Shown here: positions 7,098 through 15,133 of the stretch, piece by piece
How the letters are laid out: every line of letters starts with the position of its first letter
Numbering within the stretch: position 1 is the stretch's first letter
DNA from: Virgibacillus_O xinjiangensis
GTDB taxonomy: Bacteria > Bacillota > Bacilli > Bacillales > Amphibacillaceae
NCBI RefSeq assembly: GCF_042643145.1
Contig: NZ_JBHRSA010000006.1
Coordinates: 1-34,220, forward strand
DNA length: 34,220 nucleotides
Direction: 5' to 3'
Position numbers and translations under genes: made by a program
Notes under the pieces: model-generated
Told to the model about the DNA's origin: nothing
What the model saw: only the letters and a program-made list of their open reading frames with translations
The model's database searches: none

Positions 7098-8675
7098 ATG
7101 AAAAGGGAAGACTTGATTGCACCACAGGAATATAACATTGCCATGGAAGTGGAACGTTATGCAGCAGAGGCGGACAGGAAGGCGCTGATCTGGCAGGACG
7201 ACACCGGAGCAAAAAGAGAGGCTACATATGGAGAGTTGGTGAAAAACGCCAACCGGATCGGAAATGTGTTTCAGGAAATGGGGTTGGAAAAAGGGGACAA
7301 GCTCCTCGTCATGATGCCTCGTCTGATCGAGACCTATGAAGTTTATCTAGCCGCATTGAAAACAGGTATTGTGCTCCTTCCTTCTTCCGAGATGCTGAAG
7401 ACAAAGGATCTCCAGTACCGGATCAGTCATGGGGAGGTGAAAGGTATTGTCAGTTATTATCCGTTCACCGACCAGTTCGAGGATATCCAAGAGTATCGGC
7501 AGCTGAAGAAATTTGTCGTCGGCGGATCGGCGGATGGATGGCATCAACTGGATGGCTTGAAACAAGGGGCGTCCGACCAATTGGAGATGGTTCCGACCGC
7601 GAAGGACGATATTGCCTTCCTTCCATATACATCCGGAACGACCGGTAATCCAAAAGGCGTAGTACATACCCATGGATGGGGATTCGCCCATCTGCAGACA
7701 GCGCCGAAAAACTGGTTGTCCATTGAGGAAGGGGACATAGTCTGGGCAACAGCAGGTCCAGGCTGGCAGAAATGGATATGGAGCCCATTCCTGTCCGTAC
7801 TCGGTTCAGGTGCCACCGGGTTCATCTATAATGGAAGATTTGACCCGGAGAAGTATCTGAGTCTGCTTGCAGAGAATGATATCAATGTGCTGTGCTGCAC
7901 ACCAACGGAATACCGCCTGATGGCCAAAGTGGACAATTTGGAGGATTATCAACTGCCGGCTCTGCATAGTGCCGTGTCCGCGGGTGAGCCGTTGAATATG
8001 GAAGTGATCGACACGTTCCGGCGCCATTTCAACTTGACTGTCCGGGACGGCTATGGTCAGACGGAAAATACGCTGCTGCTCGGTGTGATGAAAGATACCG
8101 AAGTCCGTCCGGGATCGATGGGGAAACCGACGCCAGGCAACGAAGTGGACATCATTGATGAAAACGGAAAACCAGTTCCTGCCAATAAAGTCGGTGATAT
8201 CGCTGTGAAAGTGGACAGCCCGGCGCTTTTCCGTGAATACTATAAAGATAAGGAACGGACGAAAAAAACCATAATAGGCGACTATTACATTACTGGAGAC
8301 CAGGCCAGAAAAGACGAGGACGGTTATTACTGGTTTGAGGGACGCAAGGATGACATCATCATCAGTTCCGGTTATACGATCGGGCCTTTTGAGGTGGAAG
8401 ACGCTTTGGTCAAACATCCATATGTCAAAGAGTGCGCCGTTGTAGCAAGCCCGCATGAGGTGCGTGGCAACATTGTAAAAGCATTCGTGGTACTGAAGCA
8501 GAATGTGAATCAGGACGAACAGGATTTGGTCAAAGAATTGCAGGATCACGTCAAACAGGTGACAGCACCATATAAATATCCGCGGGAAATCGAGTTTGTC
8601 GACGACCTGCCGAAAACCGCATCAGGCAAAATCCGCCGAATTGAATTGCGGGAAAAAGAAGAAATGAAGCGTTAA
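7098..8675 (+). CDS. mbcS: Acyl-CoA synthetase, MbcS (YtcI) type
   Basis: An AMP-forming acyl-CoA ligase of 525 residues in the ANL superfamily. It activates a carboxylic acid to acyl-AMP and then acyl-CoA. B. subtilis MbcS (YtcI) prefers short branched-chain acids such as 2-methylbutyrate, precursors of anteiso fatty acids; overall sequence and length suggest the same subfamily, but acyl specificity is inferred. Visible motifs are the P-loop YTSGTTGNPKG (about residues 178-188), GYGQTE (about 316-321), the hinge TGD..RKDEDGYYWFEGRKDDII and the C-terminal catalytic lysine motif PKTASGKIRR. ATG at 7098 follows GGGAGGG; a TTG one codon earlier is less likely. A terminator follows. Confidence 0.8.
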   Translation: MKREDLIAPQEYNIAMEVERYAAEADRKALIWQDDTGAKREATYGELVKNANRIGNVFQEMGLEKGDKLLVMMPRLIETYEVYLAALKTGIVLLPSSEMLKTKDLQYRISHGEVKGIVSYYPFTDQFEDIQEYRQLKKFVVGGSADGWHQLDGLKQGASDQLEMVPTAKDDIAFLPYTSGTTGNPKGVVHTHGWGFAHLQTAPKNWLSIEEGDIVWATAGPGWQKWIWSPFLSVLGSGATGFIYNGRFDPEKYLSLLAENDINVLCCTPTEYRLMAKVDNLEDYQLPALHSAVSAGEPLNMEVIDTFRRHFNLTVRDGYGQTENTLLLGVMKDTEVRPGSMGKPTPGNEVDIIDENGKPVPANKVGDIAVKVDSPALFREYYKDKERTKKTIIGDYYITGDQARKDEDGYYWFEGRKDDIIISSGYTIGPFEVEDALVKHPYVKECAVVASPHEVRGNIVKAFVVLKQNVNQDEQDLVKELQDHVKQVTAPYKYPREIEFVDDLPKTASGKIRRIELREKEEMKR

Positions 8676-8685
8676 TATATGTAGA

Positions 8686-8721
8686 AAAGGGAACAGTGTA
8701 TATAAAGCTGTTCTCTTTTTT
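8686..8721 (+). terminator. Intrinsic terminator of mbcS
   Basis: AAAGGGAACAG (8686-8696) pairs with CTGTTCTCTTT (8708-8718) and runs into a T tract. It lies 10 bases after the mbcS stop. Confidence 0.85.
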
Positions 8722-8762
8722 GATCCTAACTTTATAGAAATGATAAGGACTGCCGCCTGCTA

Positions 8763-9035
8763 CCGCTGCGACAAATTACTTCGCTTTCCGTGGGCACGGC
8801 TTCAGTCTCCTCAGAAGAAGGGCACTTCTTCAGGGGCCTTCAGACTCGTGCTGTTCCCACTGGAGTCTACGTATTTTGTCTTCGCTGGGTGCAGTTTCAT
8901 CATACAGTCGTGCTGGGTATAGTCTTGTCAGCATAGCATCTCAACTAGCGGAGGAAATCCACGGAGACTTCGGAGGAGAGACGACAAGGTGGCTGGTGAG
9001 AGTACACGGAAAGCGCAGTGGCATATCCGCAGCGG
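8763..9035. mobile_element. MITE-like hairpin element, copy 1
   Basis: This is a dispersed intergenic element with imperfect terminal inverted repeats of about 30 bases. The left end reads CCGCTGCG...CGCTTTCCGTG (8763-8792) and the right end is its complement, CACGGAAAGCG...CGCAGCGG (9005-9035). The left half (8763-8890) matches 18590-18702 in inverted orientation at high identity by eye, including TTCAGACTCGTGCTGTTCCC. The right half matches 18379-18455. Open frames across it have no ribosome binding site and no likeness to proteins. Similar elements are, to my recollection, common between genes in Bacillaceae; whether they are non-autonomous transposons or structured RNAs is not settled here. 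Confidence 0.75.
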
Positions 9036-9120
9036 TATATAGCGCTTATTTGCAAAGATTGATTGGGAGTAGGAGAGGGCACTTTCAGACCAAATGCAGA
9101 AAAAAATTAGGCAAAAGTAC

Positions 9121-9149
9121 TTGAAAGTCAAAAAAGGTCAGTATATAAT
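9121..9149 (+). promoter_or_regulatory. clpE promoter P1 (sigma-A type)
   Basis: TTGAAA (9121-9126) and TATAAT (9144-9149) are separated by 17 bases. A CtsR operator starts 10 bases downstream, across the expected transcription start, so bound CtsR should block initiation. Confidence 0.75.
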
Positions 9150-9151
9150 AT

Positions 9152-9181
9152 AGTCAAAGGTCAAAGATAGTCAAAGTCAAA
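9152..9181 (+). promoter_or_regulatory. CtsR operator 1
   Basis: GGTCAAAGATAGTCAAA at 9159-9175 matches the CtsR heptad repeat consensus (RGTCAAA-NAN-RGTCAAA) exactly. Further AGTCAAA-type heptads flank it at 9152-9158 and 9175-9181, giving a run of four half-sites. CtsR represses clp genes until heat or protein stress. Confidence 0.92.
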
Positions 9182-9233
9182 TATTGTTCAAAACACCCAT
9201 GACCTTCAAGAAATGGTGGAACAAGCAAAAGAC

Positions 9234-9263
9234 TTGAATCTACTGAGGAAAATGCCTTATACT
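9234..9263 (+). promoter_or_regulatory. clpE promoter P2 (sigma-A type)
   Basis: TTGAAT (9234-9239) and TATACT (9258-9263) are 18 bases apart. The second CtsR operator starts 9 bases downstream, in the same arrangement as for P1. Confidence 0.6.
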
Positions 9264-9270
9264 ACAGTTA

Positions 9271-9294
9271 AGGTCAAAGATAGTCAAAGTCAAA
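9271..9294 (+). promoter_or_regulatory. CtsR operator 2
   Basis: A second exact CtsR box, GGTCAAAGATAGTCAAA at 9272-9288, with an extra downstream half-site GTCAAA. The 24 bases 9271-9294 are identical to 9158-9181, so the promoter/operator unit appears duplicated 113 bases apart. Confidence 0.92.
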
Positions 9295-9355
9295 GTTACA
9301 AAGTCAGCAGGTTACCTGCTTAAATAAAATTGATCATATATAGGAGGAATGAAGG

Positions 9356-11500
9356 ATGCAATGCCAAAATTGTGGAATTAACCAAGCGAACGTGAACTTG
9401 GCGATGAACATCAACAATCAAAAAATGCAACTGCATCTTTGTCATGAATGTTTTGAGGAGATCCAAGGTAAAATGATGAGTAATTCCGGGGATTTCTTTT
9501 CCCAGTCTCCTTTTGGAAACGCGGATAATTCCTTCGCCAACAATTTTTCCCAAGGCAATGGAGGGAATCAGACGGGTACCAAAACAAAACAAAGACAAGG
9601 AAATAAAGGAAATGGTCTGCTTGACCAATTAGGCAAGAACGTTACTGATCAAGCAAGATCCGGTCAGATCGATCCGGTAATTGGGCGCGATCAGGAAGTG
9701 AAGCGTGTCACCGAAACATTGAACAGAAGAAACAAAAACAACCCGGTCCTGATCGGGGAACCAGGTGTAGGTAAAACAGCGATCGCTGAAGGTCTTGCAT
9801 TGAAGATCGTAGAAGGCGGCGTACCTGCCAAGCTGATGAACAAGGAGATCTATGTACTGGATGTAGCATCCCTTGTTGCCAATACCAGCATGCGCGGTCA
9901 ATTTGAAGAACGGATGAAACAGCTGATCAGTGAGCTGCAGCAAAGACAGGATGTCATTCTGTTCATTGACGAAATCCATCTGCTGGTTGGCGCTGGTTCA
10001 GCAGAGAGCTCCCAAATGGATGCAGGCAATATCCTGAAACCGGCACTGGCCCGGGGTGAACTGCAAATCATTGGTGCGACAACGTTGAAAGAATACCGTC
10101 AAATCGAAAAGGATGCGGCACTTGAACGACGTCTGCAGCCGATTATTGTCAAAGAGCCGACAAAAGAAGAGGCTATTCAAATTCTGCAAGGCATCAAAGA
10201 CCGTTATGAAGCTTTCCATGAAGTTCGTTATTCCGATGAAGCGGTCGAAGCGTTCGTTCAGCTGTCCGACCGTTATATCCAGGATCGTTTCCTGCCGGAC
10301 AAAGCCATCGATCTGATGGACGAAGTCGGTTCCCGGCTGAACCTGTCCAATGCGGAAAAAGATTCCCATTCCATCCAGCAGCACTTGGATGAAATCGTCA
10401 GGGAAAAGGAAGAAGCAGCAGAACGGGAAGACTACGAAAAAGCAGCCAACCTGAGATATCAGGAAATCCAGCTGCAAAAACAACTGGAAAAAGCGAAAGA
10501 TAAAGAGCAGGTCATCGATGTAGATATTTCCGATATCCAATTGATTGTAGAAGAAAAAACAGGTATTCCTGTCACGAAGCTTCAAGCGGATGAACAGGAA
10601 AAAATGAAGAACCTCGCGGAACAGCTGAGCACCAAAGTCATCGGTCAACAGGAAGCAGTCAATAAAGTGGCAAAAGCCGTTCGCCGCAGCCGTGCCGGAC
10701 TGAAATCCAAGCACCGCCCAATCGGTTCCTTCCTGTTTGTCGGACCGACCGGTGTAGGTAAAACAGAATTGACCAAAGCACTGGCAGAGGAACTATTCGG
10801 TTCCCGTGATTCCATGATCCGCCTCGATATGAGTGAATATATGGAAAAACACGCCGTGTCCAAAATCATCGGTTCACCACCAGGATATGTAGGACATGAG
10901 GAAGCAGGACAGCTTACAGAGAAAGTCCGCCGCAACCCGTACTCTATCCTGCTGTTGGATGAAATCGAGAAAGCCCACCCAGATGTGCAGAACATGTTCC
11001 TGCAAATCATGGAAGACGGCCATCTGACAGATTCCCATGGCCGGAATGTGAGCTTCAAAGACACTGTCATCATCATGACAAGCAATGCCGGAACCGGTGT
11101 GAAAACAGTCAATGTAGGCTTCAACAAGGATGCACATGATGCGGTATCCAACTTGGAAAACCTGAGCGACTACTTCAAGCCGGAGTTCCTGAACCGTTTC
11201 GATTCCATCATCAACTTCAACGAACTGTCTGAAAAAGACCTGATGGAAATTATCGATCTTATGCTTCAAGAACTTCAAGAGAACATCGAAGAAAATAACA
11301 TCCAGATCACCATTACGGAGGAAGCTAAGCACGAATTGGTCAAACTCGGCTATGATAAACGCTTCGGCGCTCGTCCGCTGCGCCGGGTCATCCAAGATAA
11401 AGTGGAAGACCAGCTCACAGATCTGATCCTGGATGAAGCTGAAGTGGAAAACGTAAAAGTCGATGTCATCGATGAAGAAATCAAAGTGGTAAATGCATAA
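9356..11500 (+). CDS. clpE: ATP-dependent Clp unfoldase ClpE
   Basis: ClpE is a class I Hsp100 AAA+ unfoldase that partners with the ClpP peptidase to degrade damaged proteins. The protein has 714 residues. It starts with the ClpE-specific zinc finger (C3-x2-C6 ... C29-x2-C32), followed by a low-complexity Asn/Gly/Gln linker to about residue 90. The first AAA+ domain has Walker A GEPGVGKT near residue 134 and Walker B ILFIDEIH. A UVR-like coiled-coil (EDYEKAANLRYQEIQLQ) lies near 360. The second AAA+ domain has GPTGVGKT near 463 and LLLDEIEKAHP, and a ClpB-type D2 small domain closes the protein. The ribosome binding site ATAGGAGG precedes ATG. Two CtsR-controlled promoters drive it as a single gene. 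Confidence 0.97.
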   Translation: MQCQNCGINQANVNLAMNINNQKMQLHLCHECFEEIQGKMMSNSGDFFSQSPFGNADNSFANNFSQGNGGNQTGTKTKQRQGNKGNGLLDQLGKNVTDQARSGQIDPVIGRDQEVKRVTETLNRRNKNNPVLIGEPGVGKTAIAEGLALKIVEGGVPAKLMNKEIYVLDVASLVANTSMRGQFEERMKQLISELQQRQDVILFIDEIHLLVGAGSAESSQMDAGNILKPALARGELQIIGATTLKEYRQIEKDAALERRLQPIIVKEPTKEEAIQILQGIKDRYEAFHEVRYSDEAVEAFVQLSDRYIQDRFLPDKAIDLMDEVGSRLNLSNAEKDSHSIQQHLDEIVREKEEAAEREDYEKAANLRYQEIQLQKQLEKAKDKEQVIDVDISDIQLIVEEKTGIPVTKLQADEQEKMKNLAEQLSTKVIGQQEAVNKVAKAVRRSRAGLKSKHRPIGSFLFVGPTGVGKTELTKALAEELFGSRDSMIRLDMSEYMEKHAVSKIIGSPPGYVGHEEAGQLTEKVRRNPYSILLLDEIEKAHPDVQNMFLQIMEDGHLTDSHGRNVSFKDTVIIMTSNAGTGVKTVNVGFNKDAHDAVSNLENLSDYFKPEFLNRFDSIINFNELSEKDLMEIIDLMLQELQENIEENNIQITITEEAKHELVKLGYDKRFGARPLRRVIQDKVEDQLTDLILDEAEVENVKVDVIDEEIKVVNA

Positions 11501-11509
11501 AAATGATTG

Positions 11510-11543
11510 AAAATCCCGTCGGCAGTGAGCCGGCGGGATTTTT
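11510..11543 (+). terminator. Intrinsic terminator of clpE
   Basis: AAATCCCGTCGGC and GCCGGCGGGATTT form a 13-bp stem with an AGTGA loop and a T tract, 9 bases after the clpE stop. Array 2 begins 17 bases further on. Confidence 0.92.
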
Positions 11544-11560
11544 GCGTTGGGAGCTTTGCG

Positions 11561-12080
11561 AGGTATCCGCCGGAGCGGTTGAAAATCAGCAGCACATGCA
11601 GATAATCGGCAGGAGCGCGGGAATATCTGCCGCTGTGCTGGTATATCGCCAGGAGAATCGTGAAATCGGCGGGAGATGCAGGATATCATCCGGAGAGAAA
11701 ATAAATCAGCAGCATACGCAGGGAATCGACAGGAGCGCGGGAATATCCGCCGCTGTGCTGGTATATCGGCAGGAGAGCAGTGAAATCGGCGGGAGATGCA
11801 GGATATCATCCGGAGAGAAAATAAATCAGCAGCACACGCAAGGAATCGGCAGGATCGCGGGAATATCCGCCGCTGTGCTGGTATATCGGCAGGAGAGCAG
11901 TGAAATCGGCGGGAGATGCGGGATATCATCCGGAGAGGAAATAAATCAGCAGCATACGCAGGGAATCGGCAGGAGCGCGGGAATATCCGCCGCTGTGCTG
12001 GTATATCGGCAGGAGAATCGTGAAATCGGCGGAAGGTGCAGGATATCATCCGGAGAGAAAATAAATCAGCAGCAATCTGA
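11561..12080 (+). repeat. Tandem array 2: 20-nt units in a 120-nt higher-order repeat
   Basis: Twenty-six consecutive 20-base blocks stay in perfect register from 11561; the last is only half conserved. Every block has the core [T/A]ATC at offset 4, usually followed by NGCNGNAG. Six different block types recur in fixed order, so a 120-base superunit is present in four copies (11581-11700, 11701-11820, 11821-11940, 11941-12060) that are nearly identical. Because 120 is a multiple of three, long open frames with 40-residue repeats run through it on both strands. They lack ribosome binding sites and resemble no protein, so they are treated as artefacts. Confidence 0.95.
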
Positions 12081-12141
12081 TTAATATTTATCCGTGGTTC
12101 TGTAAAAAATAAAGGCATCTTATGTAAAGGATGTTTTAACC

Positions 12142-13014
12142 ATGAATAAGCGGAAGAAACGACTGCCGGTATTTATTTTCTGTTTATTGTTCCTATTGGC
12201 TCCATCTCCCATTCAGGGGGAGCGGATGCCTGAGATGCTTGTCCACTTCATTGATGTGGGCCAGGGTGACAGCATCCTTATCCAGACCCCTTCTGATAAG
12301 ACTATTTTGATTGATGCGGGCCCGCCGGATGCGGGGGAGAAGGTGACGTCTTATCTGAAGGAGCAGCAGGTCAGTGAAATCGATCTGTTGGTTGCCACCC
12401 ATCCTGATATCGATCATATCGGCGGGCTCCCCAAGGTGATCAATTCGGTCAAGGTGAAGAAAATATTGGACTCGGGGAAGCTCCATACGACGAAGACCTA
12501 TGCTAAATATATCCGTACCGTCAGGAAGCATGATATCCCAGTGACCATTGCCAAGCAAGGGGATGAAGTGCAGCTTGACTCGAAGCTTGATATCCGTGTG
12601 CTTAATAGTCATTCAGGGTTTAAAAGTAATAATCAGTCATCCATTGTCCTGAAGATCACTTATGGCAAAATCGATTTCCTGTTGACGAGTGATGTGGAGA
12701 AATCCCAGGAAAAGAGTCTGCTGAAGGAAAATGTGGAAGCGGAAATCATGAAGGTGGCACATCACGGCTCCAAGACCAGCAGCTCGTTGGCCTTCCTCAA
12801 AAAAGTGAATCCACAGGCAGCCATTCTCACCTATCATGTCGAGAATGACTTCGGTCATCCGGTGGACCGGGTCATCAGCAACCTCCATAAAGTGGATGCT
12901 GATATTTATTCAACAGCCATGTTCGGAGATGTGGTCATCACTACCAATGGAGAGGACTATTTTCTTCTGCCTGAACGGAATCCATTCTATAATCTGGACA
13001 GGGAAGCCGGTTGA
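12142..13014 (+). CDS. Secreted ComEC/Rec2-like metallo-beta-lactamase-fold hydrolase
   Basis: This 290-residue protein has an N-terminal signal peptide (KRKKRLPVFIFCLLFLLAPSPIQG) and one metallo-beta-lactamase-fold domain like the C-terminal domain of the competence protein ComEC. The metal motif ATHPDIDHIGG (HxxxDH) lies near residues 90-100, with IDVGQGDSILI before it, LLTSDVEKSQEKSLL and VAHHGSKTSSS after it, and a late FGHP. Such stand-alone secreted proteins probably cleave phosphodiester or similar bonds outside the membrane; the substrate is unknown. AAAGGATG precedes the ATG with fair spacing. It lies directly after repeat array 2 and has its own terminator. Confidence 0.85.
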   Translation: MNKRKKRLPVFIFCLLFLLAPSPIQGERMPEMLVHFIDVGQGDSILIQTPSDKTILIDAGPPDAGEKVTSYLKEQQVSEIDLLVATHPDIDHIGGLPKVINSVKVKKILDSGKLHTTKTYAKYIRTVRKHDIPVTIAKQGDEVQLDSKLDIRVLNSHSGFKSNNQSSIVLKITYGKIDFLLTSDVEKSQEKSLLKENVEAEIMKVAHHGSKTSSSLAFLKKVNPQAAILTYHVENDFGHPVDRVISNLHKVDADIYSTAMFGDVVITTNGEDYFLLPERNPFYNLDREAG

Positions 13015-13035
13015 GTGTTCCGTGTCCCATCAGGT

Positions 13036-13068
13036 AAAGAGCCATTTCTTAGGAGGTGGCTCTTTTTT
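13036..13068 (+). terminator. Intrinsic terminator after the MBL-fold gene
   Basis: AAAGAGCCA (13036-13044) pairs with TGGCTCTTT (13057-13065), followed by a T tract. It lies 21 bases after the stop codon. Confidence 0.88.
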
Positions 13069-13084
13069 ATTTGTCAGAATTATA

Positions 13085-13128
13085 TTGACAAATGGAGCGA
13101 AAGGTTATATGGTTAGTTACATAACTAA
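13085..13128 (+). promoter_or_regulatory. Promoter and palindromic operator of the GntR-ABC operon
   Basis: A perfect -35, TTGACA (13085-13090), is followed by weak -10 candidates (TATATG at 13106 or TATGGT at 13108). A perfect inverted repeat, TTAGTT-ACAT-AACTAA (13113-13128), sits at the expected start of transcription. This is a likely binding site of the GntR-type regulator encoded 30 bases downstream, implying autorepression. Confidence 0.65.
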
Positions 13129-13157
13129 TGAACCAATGAAGATAGCGGGGCGCTGAC

Positions 13158-13535
13158 ATGATTAATAAACTGGATGAAAGTAAACCAATTTACCTGCAGA
13201 TCAAGGAGCAGCTGGAAGATACCATCCTCGATGGGAGTCTTAAAGCGGAAGACAAAGCTCCATCCACCAATGAATTTGCTTCATACTTCCAAATCAATCC
13301 GGCGACAGCTGCCAAAGGGATCAATGAACTGGTAACAGAAGGAGTCCTGTATAAGCGGAGGGGTGTCGGGATGTTCGTCACGGAAGATGCCAAGGAGATA
13401 CTGATCCAGAAACGGCAAGAAACATTCTATGTCAGGTATATGCTGCCCTTGAAGAATGAAGCCGAAAAATTGAACATCAGTAAAGCGGATTTACTAGAAA
13501 TGGTGGAGAGGGAGGACACGATTAATGAAGATTGA
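13158..13535 (+). CDS. GntR family regulator, YtrA subfamily
   Basis: A 125-residue DNA-binding protein. It has the N-terminal winged helix of GntR proteins (PIYLQIKEQLEDTILDGSL, then the recognition region NEFASYFQINPATAAKGINELVTEG and wing YKRRGVGMFV, to about residue 75), followed by only a short helical tail. The lack of a large effector domain is typical of the YtrA subfamily, whose members control ABC transporter operons that they head. It overlaps the ATPase gene by 11 bases, so translation is coupled. The palindrome just upstream is the natural operator. The inducer is unknown; in some relatives, cell-wall antibiotics induce the operon. Confidence 0.85.
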   Translation: MINKLDESKPIYLQIKEQLEDTILDGSLKAEDKAPSTNEFASYFQINPATAAKGINELVTEGVLYKRRGVGMFVTEDAKEILIQKRQETFYVRYMLPLKNEAEKLNISKADLLEMVEREDTINED

Positions 13536-14382
13536 AGTGGAAAATTTATCGAAGAAGTACAAGGGGGAATATGCACTCAAGGATGTATCATTCACCTTGG
13601 AGGAACCGAAGATTTATGGGCTGTTGGGCAGGAATGGCGCCGGAAAGACGACCTTCATGGATATCCTGGCAGGGAATATCCTCGCCACCAGCGGGAGTAT
13701 ACGTGTCGATGGAGAAGACCCTTTTGACAACCGGAGGATTACCGAATCGATCTGCCTCATTAAAGAGGGGAACAATTTCAAAAAGGATTTGAAGGTCAAA
13801 CAGGTGCTCAAGCTTTTCGCCTTTTTCTACCCGGGATGGGATGAAGAGCTGGCCGGAAATCTTGTGAAAAGTTTCGGGCTTCCTGCAAATGCAGCAGTCA
13901 AATCCCTGTCAAAAGGAATGGAATCGGCACTTGGCATCATAACAGGTCTGGCCAGCAAAGCACCGGTCACTATTTTCGATGAGCCATATATCGGGCTCGA
14001 TGTCGCAGCCAGGAAGAAATTCTACGAGCTGCTGCTGGAGACATATGAAGCGGATGAACGGACGATCATTCTTTCTACACACTTGATCGACGAGGTGAGC
14101 CTGTTGTTTGAGGAAGTTTTGATTCTGCAGGAGGGGTCTCTGGCATTGCAGAGGGAAGCGGAGTTTTTGAGGGAAAATGTATGTACCGTGTCGGGTGCTG
14201 TGGAACAAGTGGAATATTTTCTAAAGGGAAAAGAAGTGATCGAGAAAAAAACATTCGCAGGCATGATGACGGCCTATGTGTACAGTTCGATGAAGGAAGC
14301 CAGGGAGTCTGGGCTGCAAGTGGAAAGTGTTCCAATCCAAGAGCTGATGATTTATCTGACGGATGGAAGGAAGGGTGCGTAA
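13525..14382 (+). CDS. ABC transporter ATP-binding protein (YtrB-like)
   Basis: This 285-residue ATPase powers the membrane protein encoded one base downstream. Walker A is GRNGAGKTT (about residues 34-42), Walker B is VTIFDEPYIGLD (about 151-162), and the switch histidine lies in STHLIDE. The signature motif is degenerate (LSKGMESALGI instead of LSGGQ), as is usual for the ABC-2 exporters linked with YtrA-type regulators. The C-terminal third (from about 205) is the variable domain of this family. The transported substrate is unknown; export or envelope-stress functions are typical. Confidence 0.85.
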   Translation: MKIEVENLSKKYKGEYALKDVSFTLEEPKIYGLLGRNGAGKTTFMDILAGNILATSGSIRVDGEDPFDNRRITESICLIKEGNNFKKDLKVKQVLKLFAFFYPGWDEELAGNLVKSFGLPANAAVKSLSKGMESALGIITGLASKAPVTIFDEPYIGLDVAARKKFYELLLETYEADERTIILSTHLIDEVSLLFEEVLILQEGSLALQREAEFLRENVCTVSGAVEQVEYFLKGKEVIEKKTFAGMMTAYVYSSMKEARESGLQVESVPIQELMIYLTDGRKGA

Positions 14383-14383
14383 T

Positions 14384-15085
14384 ATGAAGAAACAGACGCA
14401 AGGCCTATTATATTTCTTTATGGCAGATGTCCGGCACTCGTTGATGGTCTTTTGGACCATTCTACTGGGAATTCTCGTGATCTCTCTCGCTTTCGCATGG
14501 TTTCTCACCCGGGTGGATGATGGCTTCATGTCCTTCAGTCTTACCGGGCCGATCTATATCTACTGCGCGATTCTCGGGTTTTTGACGGTGAAAGAATCGG
14601 TGCCATTCGCCATCCGCATGGGTGCAACAAGAAAGAGTTTGTTCGTAAGTATAGGATTATTCTTCCTGGGTCTCTCCCTGATTATGGGACTCGCAGCCAA
14701 TATCCTGCATGAGCTGGTGCTATGGTTGACGGAGGGTGTCGGGTTGGAGACATTCTCTTTTCTCCATGCAGCATATTTCCTGGAAGATACGTTTTTCACC
14801 CGCGTCTTGATTGATTCCTCCATCATGTTGCTGCTGTTGTCCGGCATGTTTCTGCTCGGACTATTGTTTTTCCGATTTGGTCTGGCGGGAGGAGGAGCAA
14901 GTGTGGGAGTGCTGTTCCTCGTCGTCCTGATTGGTGTCGCGGATGGTTGGCTGATCGACAGTGTCGTCGACATTTTCACCGGATTGGAAGCAGTCTTTTT
15001 CTATCAGCTGCTGGGAATTGGTTGTACGCTATATCTGATCTCCTATCTGCTGCTGCGCAGGATCACCATTGTCAATGCAAAATAA
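14384..15085 (+). CDS. ABC transporter membrane protein of the GntR operon
   Basis: A 233-residue membrane protein with six predicted hydrophobic segments (about residues 20-40, 47-68, 92-115, 138-162, 178-200 and 207-226). It has no clear sequence motif, but its place one base after an ABC ATPase gene, with GGAAGGG before ATG, makes it the permease partner. The charged N-terminus (MKKQTQGLLYFFMADVRHS) and the order of segments resemble small ABC-2 permeases. An ATG 21 bases upstream would overlap the ATPase gene and lacks a ribosome binding site. Confidence 0.75.
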   Translation: MKKQTQGLLYFFMADVRHSLMVFWTILLGILVISLAFAWFLTRVDDGFMSFSLTGPIYIYCAILGFLTVKESVPFAIRMGATRKSLFVSIGLFFLGLSLIMGLAANILHELVLWLTEGVGLETFSFLHAAYFLEDTFFTRVLIDSSIMLLLLSGMFLLGLLFFRFGLAGGGASVGVLFLVVLIGVADGWLIDSVVDIFTGLEAVFFYQLLGIGCTLYLISYLLLRRITIVNAK

Positions 15086-15122
15086 AGACTGGGGCCATGA
15101 TGGCTCCAGTCCTTATTTTTTG
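15081..15122. terminator. Bidirectional terminator between convergent ABC operons
   Basis: A roughly 16-bp imperfect stem, from AATAAAGACTGG to CCAGTCCTTATT with an ATGAT loop, has T-rich flanks. It includes the stop codon of the plus-strand permease and ends 12 bases before the end of the minus-strand permease. Confidence 0.8.
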
Positions 15123-15133
15123 AACAAAGGTAT

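Noticed and set aside
7806..8549. 247-residue minus-strand frame inside mbcS
   Set aside because: Antisense shadow of a strong gene.
8740..9131. Small frames in the hairpin element (also at 18361-18944)
   Set aside because: They translate a dispersed repeat in both orientations and have no ribosome binding site.
9998..10714. 238-residue minus-strand frame inside clpE
   Set aside because: Antisense shadow of a clearly coding gene; no ribosome binding site or recognisable domain.
11503..12084. 193-residue plus-strand frame with 40-residue repeats in array 2
   Set aside because: It starts inside the clpE terminator without a ribosome binding site; the repeat is a consequence of the 120-base superunit and the same motif in arrays 1 and 3 does not keep frame.
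10874..12118. 414-residue minus-strand frame covering array 2 and the end of clpE
   Set aside because: Its C-terminal half is antisense to clpE and the N-terminal half is repeat-derived; no ribosome binding site.
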